A DNA stretch of 64,000 nt from Spirometra erinaceieuropaei (lineage: Eukaryota > Platyhelminthes > Cestoda > Diphyllobothriidea > Diphyllobothriidae), in contig CACRXP010000002.1 of assembly GCA_902702965.1 (NCBI GenBank), positions 442,872 through 506,871 of the forward strand, given 5' to 3'. The notes under the pieces are model-generated. The model was given only the letters and a program-made list of their open reading frames with translations, was not told the DNA's origin and made no database searches. Position 1 is the stretch's first letter. Each line of letters opens with the position of its first letter. A program made the position numbers and the translations under genes. Below, in pieces: positions 37,138-47,355 of the stretch.

Positions 37138-38116
37138 CAGTAGATGTACTAACTCATGAAATGTCAACCAAAATTTCGAAATGCGTTCTCGTTTCGAAAA
37201 GATAAATTAAGTAGTGTTGTAAAACTAATCATGACGCAGCATAAATCTATAATGATCCAGTTACCTCAGGGTGTCGGCTTTCGAAAAAACTTATTTTCGG
37301 CAGCATGCAAGATCTATACTCTGCAAAAAACGACTACTTAAGTAGTATGCAATTTTTTCATTGATTTTCGATGCCCTTGAAAATTCAATTATATTTCATG
37401 GAAAACATACATAAAAATATTCATTCTTTTACTTTTTCGGTAGAAAATCACGTCTTCTTCCAAATTCATACTCAAAAGAAGAGTATAATTCGGTTTTAAA
37501 AAGTTTTATTGTGAGATTTTTAATACCGTTAAATAGCCGTTCATGAAACGTCATGTATCTGCATTTACGAATGTGGCTTGGTAAGTTAACAATATTGCTC
37601 AAATCCACTGCTTAATTTCATGAACCTCATATGGTCTCCTCTTAACACCGTAGAGAAATGCATGGTTTTCCGTACACGGAAAATATACAACTTGTAGTTT
37701 TGAAACCCTGAATGCAGGTCGGGTTCAAAATTATTCGTGACTTAGAAAAGTTTTTTAAAACCAAATAATTCTCTTTTTTTGAGTATGAAATTGGAAGAAG
37801 ACGTGATGTTCTACCGAATAAGTAGAAGAATGAATATTTTTATGCATGTTTTCCATGAAATATAATTGAATTTTCAAGGGCATCGAAAATCAATGAGAAA
37901 ATTGCATACTACTTAAGTAGTCGTTTTTTGCAGAGTATAGATCTTGCATGCAGCCGAAGATAAGTTCTTTCGAAAGCCGACACCCTGTGGTAACTGGATT
38001 ATTATTGATTTATGCTGCATCAGGATTAGTTTTACAACACTACTTAATTTATCTTTTCGAAACGAGAACGCATTTCGAAATTTTGGTTGACATTTCATGA
38101 GTTAGCACATCTACTG
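37138..38116 (-). mobile_element. Foldback/MITE copy, complete, TA duplication
   Basis: It runs from CAGTAGATGTACTAACTCAT to GAGTTAGCACATCTACTG, flanked by TA on both sides, 979 bp. The arms are nearly perfect mirror images: the same 61-codon frame (starting MKCQPKFRNAFSFRKDKLSS) occurs in each arm on opposite strands. The center is in the reverse orientation to the copies at 27928 and 45528. It is the best-preserved copy and probably among the youngest. Confidence 0.95.
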
Positions 38117-38302
38117 TAATTTAAATTGTACTTGTCCTGTAGATACCGCGTCTCCCTGATAAGTGTCTGCTTCCATCAGGAGCCAAGCATGAAGGACAAA
38201 TGATCTCAGGTGACAGGGGTATCCAGGGACATGTAGCGGCCTGGTAACTACATCCTATAAATACTGCAACGCCTGGGCAATTTACCACCCTTATCTGACT
38301 GT

Positions 38303-38344
38303 GTCTCTGATGATGGATTCGAGTGAGAATCCGAAACGTCAGGC
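38303..38344 (+). ncRNA. Candidate minimal hammerhead ribozyme (type I)
   Basis: The sequence fits the hammerhead core. Stem I is GTCT (38303-38306) with AGGC (38341-38344), 4 pairs including one G-U. The conserved CTGATGA is at 38307-38313. Stem II is GGATTC (38315-38320) with GAATCC (38327-38332), 6 perfect pairs, with one bulged T at 38314. GAAA is at 38333-38336. Stem III is minimal, followed by a GTC cleavage triplet ending at 38340. Such minimal type I hammerheads with a one- or two-pair stem III are known from the terminal repeats of Penelope-like retroelements. An AATAAA follows at 38346. Activity is inferred, not shown; the bulge beside stem II is the weak point. Confidence 0.6.
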
Positions 38345-39290
38345 TAATAAAGCTCTTGTTCCAGCGATCGTGCCTCCTTCTTCGCGACTACTTCCTGGAA
38401 CTTGCCTCTTCGCTTCCATCAGGGGCATTTGTAGCGTATATGCTCCATCCGTATTCAGAAGTTGCCAATTTGGGACATCCCAAGGTAGTCTGCTTAGAGG
38501 CCTACGTATGAGGGATTAAAGGGTTAGAGAAGAGTAGACCACTCACTACGCCCAAAATGCACTGTCCACCTGAGCAGATCTGCACCTCCCAGACCGAAAT
38601 GAGTTGGTAAGGTTTGCTTAAAGAGCATTTCTCGATCCTAACCAGCAAGTAGGTCAAGGTTTTTGACTTGCGTTTTTTCATACTCATTGTTTGTCCGGAT
38701 ATTTTTTTGGTTTGCCCTTCGTTCCACTGGTGTAGCACAAAGGTTTTTTTGCATTACTTGTGCGGTACTTGTTTCCTCCGCACAAAATTATATTTGGAAG
38801 ATTTAACTTCGTCTCTACAACGACATTTAAGCAGTTTTTTGAAGGGAAAAAGTAGCAGGCTGGCCGTCAACTTGAACCTCTTCCCTCGCGAACGTTCTGT
38901 GTAAACAGCCAGGCCGGAAGACTTATAGAGGCAGTGGACTTCATCAGGCATTTGGCGTCGCAAACATCGTCTTGTGTGTTCTGCTGTCACCGATGGGTGG
39001 TTTTTGTCGAAGATTTACTTCGGGGCGAATTCCAACAACTGTGAATCCAACTGCAGTAGGAACAGCAATGAATCTTTTGCATATGCGAACGTCCGTTGCA
39101 TTATGAAGCCCGATGCGGAATATTTACTCTTATGTTTCAAAAAAATAAAGATAAGTGCTAGGAAAATTTTTCAGAAATATCTCGACGGGGATTAATCCAT
39201 TTGGCGGAATTCTTCGCCTTTCAGGATAAACTAGGAGCCGATCATCGCAGAAATTTTGGTAAATAGCAGTGGATTCCTTCTATGCATCAC
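38345..39290. other. No recognised gene
   Basis: The DNA around the hammerhead motif (about 38120-38480) may be a remnant of a retroelement terminal repeat, but its limits are not visible. Short frames on both strands lack family signatures. Confidence 0.35.
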
Positions 39291-39293
39291 ATA

Positions 39294-40241
39294 AAACTGA
39301 TGTGCCATCCCAGGAAATACTGAAACATGTTTTCTATTAGAAAGGTTTACTTAGACAGGACTATAATATTTACTGTCGCGCAGTTTGACATCAAGATATA
39401 TCAGTCAGGCCAGGACGCCGGCCTTTAAATGCGGCTCCTCCTATCACTTGCAAAAGGCACGCTCCGCAAACAATTACTACTTAAATGTTATGTATTTCCC
39501 CGCTGACTTTCGGTGCCTTTATAACTCAGGCATAAAAATATTCTTTCTTGTACTCACTTGGTAGAAATTTCTCTTTGTTAAATTTTATACCTGAAAAAAG
39601 GCAAGTTGTCGGTTTTAAAAATTTGCGATCACGCGATTTTGCAAGACCCCAAGGCATCTACTCATAAGTCATCGTATCTGTCCACTTATTGATGCTGCTT
39701 ATAAACTATACATCATGGTCCACATCAATTATAAAATTGTACGAGCCCCATACTCCACTTTCTTAATAGCGTGTATAAATATATGAATTTCCTTGCAGGA
39801 GCAATAGAGATTATGTAAGTTGGGAACCCTGAGTGCAAATGTAGCGGCAAAACGAAAGTTTATTTGGAGATCCAAAAGGTTTTTAAAAACCGAAGGCTGA
39901 TCTTCCATCAATTAAAAAAGTTAAATAAGACATTATTTTCAAAAAATCAAAACAAAAAGAATATTTTCAGCATATTTTCTGTACAACAAATTTCTATTTA
40001 CTAGGGAATTGAAAACCAGTGGCAAAAATCCTGTTACTTGCGTAGTCATTTTCACGGAGTGCAGGTTTTGCAAACGGTCACAATGGAGCTCTTTCAAAAG
40101 CCGGCGTTCTGGAAGGACTGAAATTCTTTGTGATTACGTTGCATGGCAACTAACCCTACGACCCTTCTTAAGTACTCTTTTATAATCGAAAATACAGTTC
40201 AGAATTCCGGTCAAAATCCCACTGCATAACATATCTACTTT
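39294..40241 (-). mobile_element. Old foldback/MITE copy
   Basis: Left-arm blocks are GATATATCAGTCAGGCCAGG, ACGCCGGCCTTTAAATGCGG and TTTCCCCGCTGACTTTCGG. They are mirrored on the right by CAAAAGCCGGCGTTCTGG, AGTACTCTTTTATAATCGAA and ACTGCATAACATATCTACTT. The center carries TGGTCCACATCAATTATAAA and GGGAACCCTGAGTGCAAATG. It belongs to the older, more diverged group. Confidence 0.7.
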
Positions 40242-40484
40242 AGTGTCGAACCATTCGCCTCTGGTCGGTGCACCAAACCCATATGAAGGGGGGTACCAGT
40301 CGAGAGAAGACCTCGGTGACTCCTTTGACGCATGGAAGATCTTGCAGAGACTTGGTCATTAGCTTTTTTCCGTCGTTCGTCCTTCAGGTACTTGTTCGCT
40401 CGAAATAGCTGATTACGTATCCTCTGAAGCTAAACCTATCACAGAAGGATAGTCAGCTTTTTTGTCAGCCAGCCTGTCGCAATG

Positions 40485-41690
40485 TGCCCTGAAAAGCTCT
40501 GAAACTGTGCGCGGGCACAATTACGTTTGTGTGACGGAGTGTGCTTGATGTTGGCCAATGTCATCATAAGATGACTGATCAGTTCGGACAGCGGACTGGT
40601 GCATGAGGGGGTGAGGCTGTCTCTGAAGATTCCATTCCTACTGTACATCAGGGCATTCCGGTCCTATTTCGGGACTCGTAGCTTAGATGGTCCCACGAAG
40701 ATTGAAGTTGCTGGTCTTTCAACAAAACAGTCGGAAAGTCTGGGCTCGGTATCTGGATGACATCTTCGTCGTCAACGAACAGGATCAGACGTTGGCGTTC
40801 AAGAAGAGTCTCAGTGACGTCTTTCCGGACGAACAACTTAAGATGGGGGAGGAATAGAACGATCATCTAGCCTTCCTTGACGTTCGTGTCTGCCTCGAAG
40901 GCTGCAGTTGCCTACAAACTGGAGTGTCCAGGAGGGCGTCAAATACGACAGGGGCACTGAACTTCAACACCAACCATCCAATCAGCCGTATACGAAGTTG
41001 CGTAGGAACGTCATACCGGTATATTAATACACATTACAGTGAGCCGGAAGTCAAGGTTGTTGAGCCATAATATCCTCAGTGGACATTCAGAGTGAATGGT
41101 TGTCTGCTCAACTTCGTTGACCGGGGCATGCGCAAAGGGGACCCGAGACACAAACCAACTGGTTCCAAATTTCGTAGAGCGCCCCCACACGTGAACGATG
41201 TCTCGGAAGCCGTCAGCCGTCTGTTCACACCACTTAGAGTTGTTTTTGCATACAGCTCAGAGGTAACTATGAGGGGCCAAGTCATGAGGTCGAAAGGTCC
41301 ACTGTCGCAGCAGAAAAGGTCTAGAGTCGTTTACTGGATCTGGTGCAGTTGCGGACGAAGCAACCACGTCGGAGAAACTGGGACGATTACTCAGAAAGCT
41401 AATGGTCAAACATGCGTCAGCAGTGAGGAGGAATGACGCTTGCTACCAGAACGCGGCTCATTTGAGGGAACTCGGACAACATTTGCAAGTCTGACGAGGC
41501 CGAAGTGACAGCTACGTGAGCCACGAGCTGCTTGATTCATGGTTCTCTGACCCCCAGTTGCTCAGCAACCAAAATGACTTCCCGGACCCATACTTTTTGC
41601 TAACAATTTACCTGGGCAGAGTAATTAACTACGTGGGTAGGGGTTGGGCGTCCGACAATTCCCGTGACAGCGAACCAAACTGACGACTCA
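40485..41690 (+). mobile_element. Decayed Penelope-like element: RT palm plus GIY-YIG endonuclease
   Basis: One plus-strand frame (phase of 40648) reads PISGLVA (the family's GSPISGLIAE box), then VWARYLDDIFVV with the catalytic YLDD at 40750-40761, LAFLDVRV, ALNFNTNHPISR and, in the same frame, a segment with VVYWIWCSC...HVGETG, the GIY-YIG endonuclease core (YIG changed to HVG). The frame then shifts by one and reads RLLRKLMVKHASAVRRND...AAHLREL, then ELLDSWFSDPQL...NDFPDPYFLL, the family's C-terminal WFS...LPDxY block. In-frame stops occur near 40681, 40855 and 41068, and another at about 41493, so the copy is dead. Upstream, LKLC and GIPVL remnants suggest the RT continues left to about 40485, more decayed. 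The element class copies itself by target-primed reverse transcription. Confidence 0.88.
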
Positions 41691-41863
41691 TTATCACGCC
41701 AAGAATCCACAACTGCTTCTAGAACTCGTGCCTTCGTTCCTATCGTCGTCGCTCACTATGGTAAACCTGACGCGCCTTAAAAGTAGGGCCCGGACAGAAA
41801 ACATGAATAAAAGTATGCCTATTTTTGGATTGTCTAGGTTCCGCAAATATTCCAATGTTTAAC

Positions 41864-42287
41864 TTGAAAAGTTAAGTTGGCAAACACGTGTTTTCGGTAT
41901 TTCTTCGTCAGGCCAATACAATTACATGAAGGAATGAAAATGTACAAAATCAACAATGCTTATAGATGTTTCAAGGGCTATTAAGTCATTAACACTCATC
42001 ATCCCCACGCCGCCCTCATGACGAGGTCGGCGGGTGGGGGGGTACTCCGCGTACTCAATCGGAGAACATCACTCAAAGACTCTCTTACCCCCCTCCCCTA
42101 GCTCTGGGGACCAACACCCGCCGAACTTGTCATGCGGGCGGCGTGGAGGTGATGAGTGTTAATGACTTAATAGCGCTTGAGACATCTATAAACACTGTTG
42201 ATTTTGTACATTTTCATTTCTTCATGTAATTGTATTGGCCTGAAGAAGAACTACCGAAAACACGTGTTTGCCAACTTGACTTTTCAA
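41864..42287. repeat. Large inverted repeat, 173-bp arms, 3' of the Penelope-like remnant
   Basis: The left arm 41864-42036 and right arm 42115-42287 are reverse complements with few mismatches; for example, GTTGGCAAACACGTGTTTTC on the left and GAAAACACGTGTTTGCCAAC on the right. The 78-bp spacer itself has G-rich and C-rich runs that can pair. The arms contain, in outward orientation, CTGACGAAG...CCGAAAACACG (left arm, minus strand) and CTGAAGAAG...CCGAAAACACG (right arm, plus strand). These resemble degenerate hammerhead cores, but without a clear cleavage triplet. Its position about 175 bp after the endonuclease segment fits a Penelope terminal structure, though an independent foldback insertion is possible. 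Confidence 0.85.
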
Positions 42288-42604
42288 ATATACCTATTTG
42301 TTCGAAATTGGTAGCGATTTCCATTTTCTTCAAACTCCACGCTTGACGAAAGCACGTGTGCCAGTTTTAAAAACATCAGTTCTCGAAGAATTTTTGAATT
42401 TGACCTGCCGTTTCGGTCGGATGTGGTTATGCAGCCCCACCTAAAGGAAACAAACCCCAGCCACCTGTAATACGGGACCGGTGGTAATACGGGTTTTTAC
42501 AGTTGGGGCCGGAGAACGCACGGGCGACGAGGTCAAGTAGTTGTATGCAAAAGAAAAGCTTTTTGGAATGCACGCTTTTACTCTGAGTGGTCGAGAAATG
42601 GTTG

Positions 42605-42850
42605 CGTTAACCCCTACCCCTAATCCTAACCCTAACTCCTAACTATAACCCATAATCCTAAGACCTAACCCTTAACCCTAACCCCTAACCGTAGCCCCAA
42701 GCCCCTATCCATAACCCCTAACCCCTACCCCTAATCCTAACCCTGACCCCTAACTATAACCCATAATCCTAAGCCCTAACCCTTAACCCCTAACCGTAGC
42801 CCCAAACCCCTATCCATAACCCCTAACCCCTATCCTTAATCCCGACCCCA
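42605..42850. repeat. Interstitial telomere-like (CCCTAA) array with ~110-bp higher-order repeat
   Basis: It is dominated by CCCTAA and its variants (CCCTAACC, CCATAATCC, CCGTAGCC). A compound unit starting at 42611 (CCCCTACCCCTAATCC) restarts at 42722 and partly again near 42827, giving a period of roughly 105-111 bp. In the repeated unit the order of variants is preserved (AACTATAACCCATAATCC, then AACCGTAGCCCCAA). This is internal duplication of a decayed array rather than a functional telomere. Confidence 0.9.
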
Positions 42851-42904
42851 ACAGCATTGAGTCCATCAGTTGGGGTTACCAAACCACATCCTACCGCAGT
42901 TTCA

Positions 42905-43425
42905 TTTGCTCTTAGGGTTTCCGAACCACACATTGTAAGACCTTCATGCAGGGCAAATCATAGATTTCTTTGCCTTACAACGAAGATGGCATAAAAGGTC
43001 TATAAAATTTTACAGCGAGTGTAAACCGCGTTGCATACTTCATAAATATCATTAATAAACGTGCAGATACAATACTGTATGAATAGACATTTTAATGATT
43101 ACGGACGTTTTTAAACCTAACTTTCTACCTCTATCAGGTATAAAATCTGAAGACGACCCGATTTACTGCCAAATGCATACGCTAATTAATACCTGTTATG
43201 CCTTCTATAAAATATTTCTGAATCTATGAGGATAGCGAGAAGCATTGAAAGAAATTTATATCGATTAAATAGTCATTCTTTACTGAGAGCAGTTTTTGCA
43301 GACCACCAGACGGAGGTTTATTCAGAAGTTGACATCCTACCTTGTGGATTATGCTGCCAGCTACCCAATATTATAACCCCACCTAAGTAACCCTTTATAA
43401 TTGAAGGTGCATTTCAGGAGACATG
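42905..43425 (+). repeat. Foldback element, center and right arm only (old)
   Basis: It starts with a GGGTTTCCGAACCACACATT center block and continues through GAAGACGACCCGATTTACTG, TAAATAGTCATTCTTTACTG, GTTGACATCCTACCTTG and CCCACCTAAGTAACCCTTTATAATTG, which match the right-arm order of the old subgroup. The left arm is missing; the telomere-like array lies immediately to the left. Confidence 0.55.
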
Positions 43426-45527
43426 TACATGTATGTTAAGCTAATCGACTTGGAAATGGAAGGAATGACCAGGGTGGCAAAAAGTCAGAGTCAAATAAAT
43501 AGCCCTCATTTAAAATCGGAAGCATACCGAAATCTAGTCCTCCCCTGAGGACGGAGACTAAAAGGGGGCAAGTTAAAATATTGCTTTTGGATAGCGCATC
43601 AGGTTTAGCATCAATCGTGAGGTCTACGACAACTCCATAGATGACCAAAAAAACCAGATATGGTGCAATAGCACGGCAAATCTACAAATCTGAGTAGCTT
43701 AAGGGTCAGCCGTGGGAGTAGAATAGCCCAGTACCTGTGCAATCAGACTTATCCTTTCACGCACGACAGTAAACTCCTCCGGTGGTCATTTGCACAGTTT
43801 CCCCCCTCCCCTTGCCCCCTCCTACAGGAGGACTTCACCCTGTGCAACATGAAAAGCGACAAGTTGACGTTTACGCGGTGTGCACTCAAAGCACCGCTCC
43901 ATATAATGGACAGCGAGGAAAAACAGTACGTCGACATTTTTCACCCGCAATTATGCAGTCAGGTCTTTAAAGCACTGGAGATATTCTGGTTTTCGCCTCA
44001 TTCGTCAGCGGGACACGCCTGTCTGGCCTATAGCGACCGTGGGTCAATGGCTCCGAATCCATCATGTGACGGGGAAATTCCAAGAGGCAGGCAGGCCGGC
44101 CAGCAGACGGAGGTGCTCGTTTGGCCCTGTCCGCTCTCCCATGGTGGGCGCTCTTTGCAAGACCTCCATGACTTTAATCTCCTGCCAACCAAAGCCTCTG
44201 CAGGGGGAGGGGGGAGGCTGGAGTGGCTGGGCAGTGCGGCGTGGCTAAGCCAGGCAACTTTAAATGCCTGTTGTCATCTACCCTCTCATTACCATCAGTC
44301 CGTGAGCAGGGCCCACGGAACCTTCACTTCAAGTTGGTACGATAAACTACCAGGCAGAACGCGCGATTGAGGGAGGGGGCACATTTTGTGGTAGACATGC
44401 TGTCATGGGAGAAGTGACTACAGCAGTGTTGGACGCAAAGGAGTCAAAATGCACCTTACTTGTACTTCCGTCTTTAGGCTGTCGTGTGTTATGAAGTTCC
44501 TATCTCTGAGTTCAGTGCCCACTGGCGTCAACAGATGCGTATGCTTCGCTGTGTCGATAAAATTGTTTTGTTTAGTATGACTGCATTAATACCCCCATTT
44601 TATAAGGCCTCTATCACCAGTGACTTTGTAGCCAAGAGCAGCACGAGAATGCGACGCATGCAAGTTTGTATGCAATCGCTCACTTTTATAATGTTCTTCC
44701 GAATCTTCAGAAATTTTTACGATCAAGCAGACTGGCATGCTCCACGATGTTCTGCTTCCAAAAAAAGTCCTTTCGGAAGTCCTGCAGAGTGGTAGTTTCT
44801 AGGGGCAAATTGTAGACGTGCACAAAAAAGTAAACAGTCGTCATCGTTAAAATGTGAATTTTCTTCGCCCGGCATTTCGGAGTCATGCTCGATTCCATCC
44901 TCTGAGACAGCATCAGTTGCGAGTAATTCATGCACACAAGGCTGCAACCCCTCGGCGAAATCAATCGAAAGGAAGAATTCTGGCTAGAGTGAACTTTCTG
45001 TCGGCCAAAAACAATGCAGCCCACCACAACGGGCCGATTGTTTATAAGTAATGCCTGACCACTGAATCGAAGTCTCTGCACGTGTGAAATTACGTTCCCC
45101 AGGCGCAACTCTGTGTTTCTGATGGTTTAAAGGTTTGTCATGAAAGAAACCAAACTTTAGTGAAAAAAAACAAAGCAAGAAGTCATTGAAGACATTTTGA
45201 TTTAATCTGTGAAGACATCCCAATTGTGTGCTGCTCCTTAAACGGCCGAATTCTAAGACTCAGGCATCCTAACTCGCAGTGTTGTTGAAATTCAATGGGA
45301 GCTACAGTGACGACCGGATTGCTCAGGAAATTCCTGAACGCGTTAATTACAAAGTGGATCAAAAGATTTCCATAGAGTATACATATTACCTTCGGAAATA
45401 AACTGAGCAAATTTATTGCCCGACGGTGTGGATGTTAGGATAACTGCAGTCTCCCGCGTCAGATGACAGCGTGTAAAAGCATACCACAGTTTTTCTGATT
45501 TACCCCGAGGAGGTTGCAGATAGTGTA
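43426..45527. other. No recognised gene; unassigned ORFs
   Basis: The plus-strand frame 43849-44370 (173 codons) and minus-strand frame 44707-45108 (133 codons) are the longest here. The first has a Gly-rich segment and lies in a GC-rich patch. A frame overlapping the second encodes an acidic run (HDSEMPGEENSHFNDDD, about 44880-44830). Neither shows a domain I recognise; either could be an exon or repeat-derived. Confidence 0.3.
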
Positions 45528-46520
45528 CAGTAGATGTGCTAACTCATGAAATGCCAACCAAAATTTCGAAATGCGATCTCGTTTCGAAAAGATAAATACA
45601 GCAGTGTTGTAAAACTAATCATGATGCAGCATAAATCTATAATGATCCAGTTACCTAAGGGTGTCAACTTTCGAACGAATTTATTTTCGGCTGCATGCAT
45701 GATCTACACTCTGCAAAAAATGACTACTTACGTAACATGCAATTTTCTCATTGACTTTCGATGCCCTTTAAAATTCAATTATATTTCATGAAAGACATGC
45801 ATAAAAATATTCATTCTGTTATTTATTCGGTAGAAAATCACGTCTTCTTCCAATGTAATACTCAAAAGAAGAGTATAATTCGGTTTTAAAAAACATTTTG
45901 AATTCCCGAATAATTTTGAACCCAACCTACTGTTACACTTGCATTCAGGGTTCCAAAACCACAAGCTGTATATTTTCCGAGCACAGAAAACCATGCATTT
46001 CTCTACGGTGTTAAGAGGAGACCTTATGAGGTTCATAAAATTAAGCAGTGGATTTGAGATATATTGTTAACTTTACAAGCCACATTCATAAATGCAGAAA
46101 CATGACGTTTCATGAACGGCCATTTAACGGTATTAAAAATCACACAATTAGAAACTTTTTTAAAACCGAAATATACTCTTCTTTTGAGTATTAAATTGGA
46201 AGAAGACGTGATTTTCAACCGAATACGTAAAAGAATGAATATTTTTATGCATGTTTTCCATGAAATATAATTGAATTTTCAAATTCATCGAAAATCAATG
46301 AGAAAATTGCATGCTACATAAGTAGTCATTTTTTGCAGGGTATAGATCTTGCATGCAGCCGAGCATAAGTTCTTTCGAAAGCCGACACCCTGAGGTAACT
46401 GGATCATTTTAGATTTTTGCTGTATCATGATTAGTTTAACAACGCTACTTAATTTATCTTTTCGAAACGAGAACGCATTTCGAAATTTGGTTGACATTTC
46501 ATGAGTTAGCACATGTACTG
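45528..46520 (+). mobile_element. Foldback/MITE copy, complete, TA duplication
   Basis: It runs from CAGTAGATGTGCTAACTCAT to GAGTTAGCACATGTACTG, flanked by TA on both sides, 993 bp. The arms mirror each other (AACCAAAATTTCGAAATGCG on the left, CGCATTTCGAAATTTGGTTG on the right). The center has GGGTTCCAAAACCACAAGC in plus orientation. It has no open frame of its own beyond the arm-encoded short frames. Confidence 0.95.
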
Positions 46521-47275
46521 TACATATAATGAAAGGACGTCCGAAATGAACGTCCATGCGTGGACTCATTAAAGGCATATCAGGAAATATATAGCGTCTA
46601 AAGCCGTGCCCTCAAAATGTTTTTGACACCCACAAGCTCAAAATATCCTATTGGTGGCGGCCGTGGATATTCAGGGACGTAGGATGGACGTTCACAGGTT
46701 AGGATGCGGGAAATGCTCGTCCCATTGTGCCTTGTGATCTCATCTAGAGCCTTGGAAGTTATTGGAATAGCGGTAAACTTTAATGGTGTCTAAAAAATAT
46801 TCTGCTGTTGACTGAAGTTCGCGCCAAAAGGCATCAACTGCATTCAGTTACCCAGCCGAGTTTAGCCAGGCTGTCTTCACTTGTACATTCGAATTATTGA
46901 TACGCCATCTGAATCGATATGCATATTGATGCATGCCTGGTCTGGGCGTATCCCTTCTAGGAACTCGCGGTCCTCTTTTGCGAATAGGGGTCTACGATGT
47001 GAGTTTTCCCCCATACGAATGTGTGCCTTGTATCTAGTGTGTTCATGGCCACCTGAGGTAAATTGTCGCCTCTCTACACCGTTAGTTAGCTCTTCTTCAT
47101 GGATACGTGCGGAGAAAGATTCCTCAATTTTTCCATGGTATATCGCACTACAATTAGCGCATGAAACTTTTCATACTGTTTAGGTTCCGCTAAAGGACGC
47201 GATCCTGTTCTTAAGGCGTTCAGTCTGCGTCAACGTTGAAATTGTAGGTATGCGCGCTACTTGCATCTGATATCA
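46521..47275. other. No recognised gene
   Basis: A 100-codon plus frame (46881-47183) has no family signature. No repeat was recognised. Confidence 0.35.
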
Positions 47276-47279
47276 CCAA

Positions 47280-47355
47280 GTGCGGCTGCTGGTTGGGCTC
47301 GAGAGAGAGCCCTTAAGGCACAACGGAACGAGCGGGCTCCGTATGAACGATCAGG
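47280..47355 (+). repeat. tRNA-derived SINE, 3' tail only (copy 3)
   Basis: TGCGGCTGCTGGTTGGGCTC is followed by GAGAGAGAGC and AAGGCACAACGGAACGAGCG, collinear with 6785-6865 of copy 1. The tRNA-like head and body are absent, as expected for a 5'-truncated insertion. Confidence 0.8.

Noticed and set aside
42605..42850. True telomere or chromosome end
   Set aside because: The repeats are degenerate and flanked on both sides by ordinary repeat-rich DNA, so the array is interstitial.
37156..46578. Recurrent short ORF beginning MKCQPKFRNAFSFRKDK (also 37913-38098, 45546-45791, 46285-46578)
   Set aside because: It lies in the arms of the foldback element and occurs on both strands because the arms are inverted copies; there is no sign of selection on a protein.
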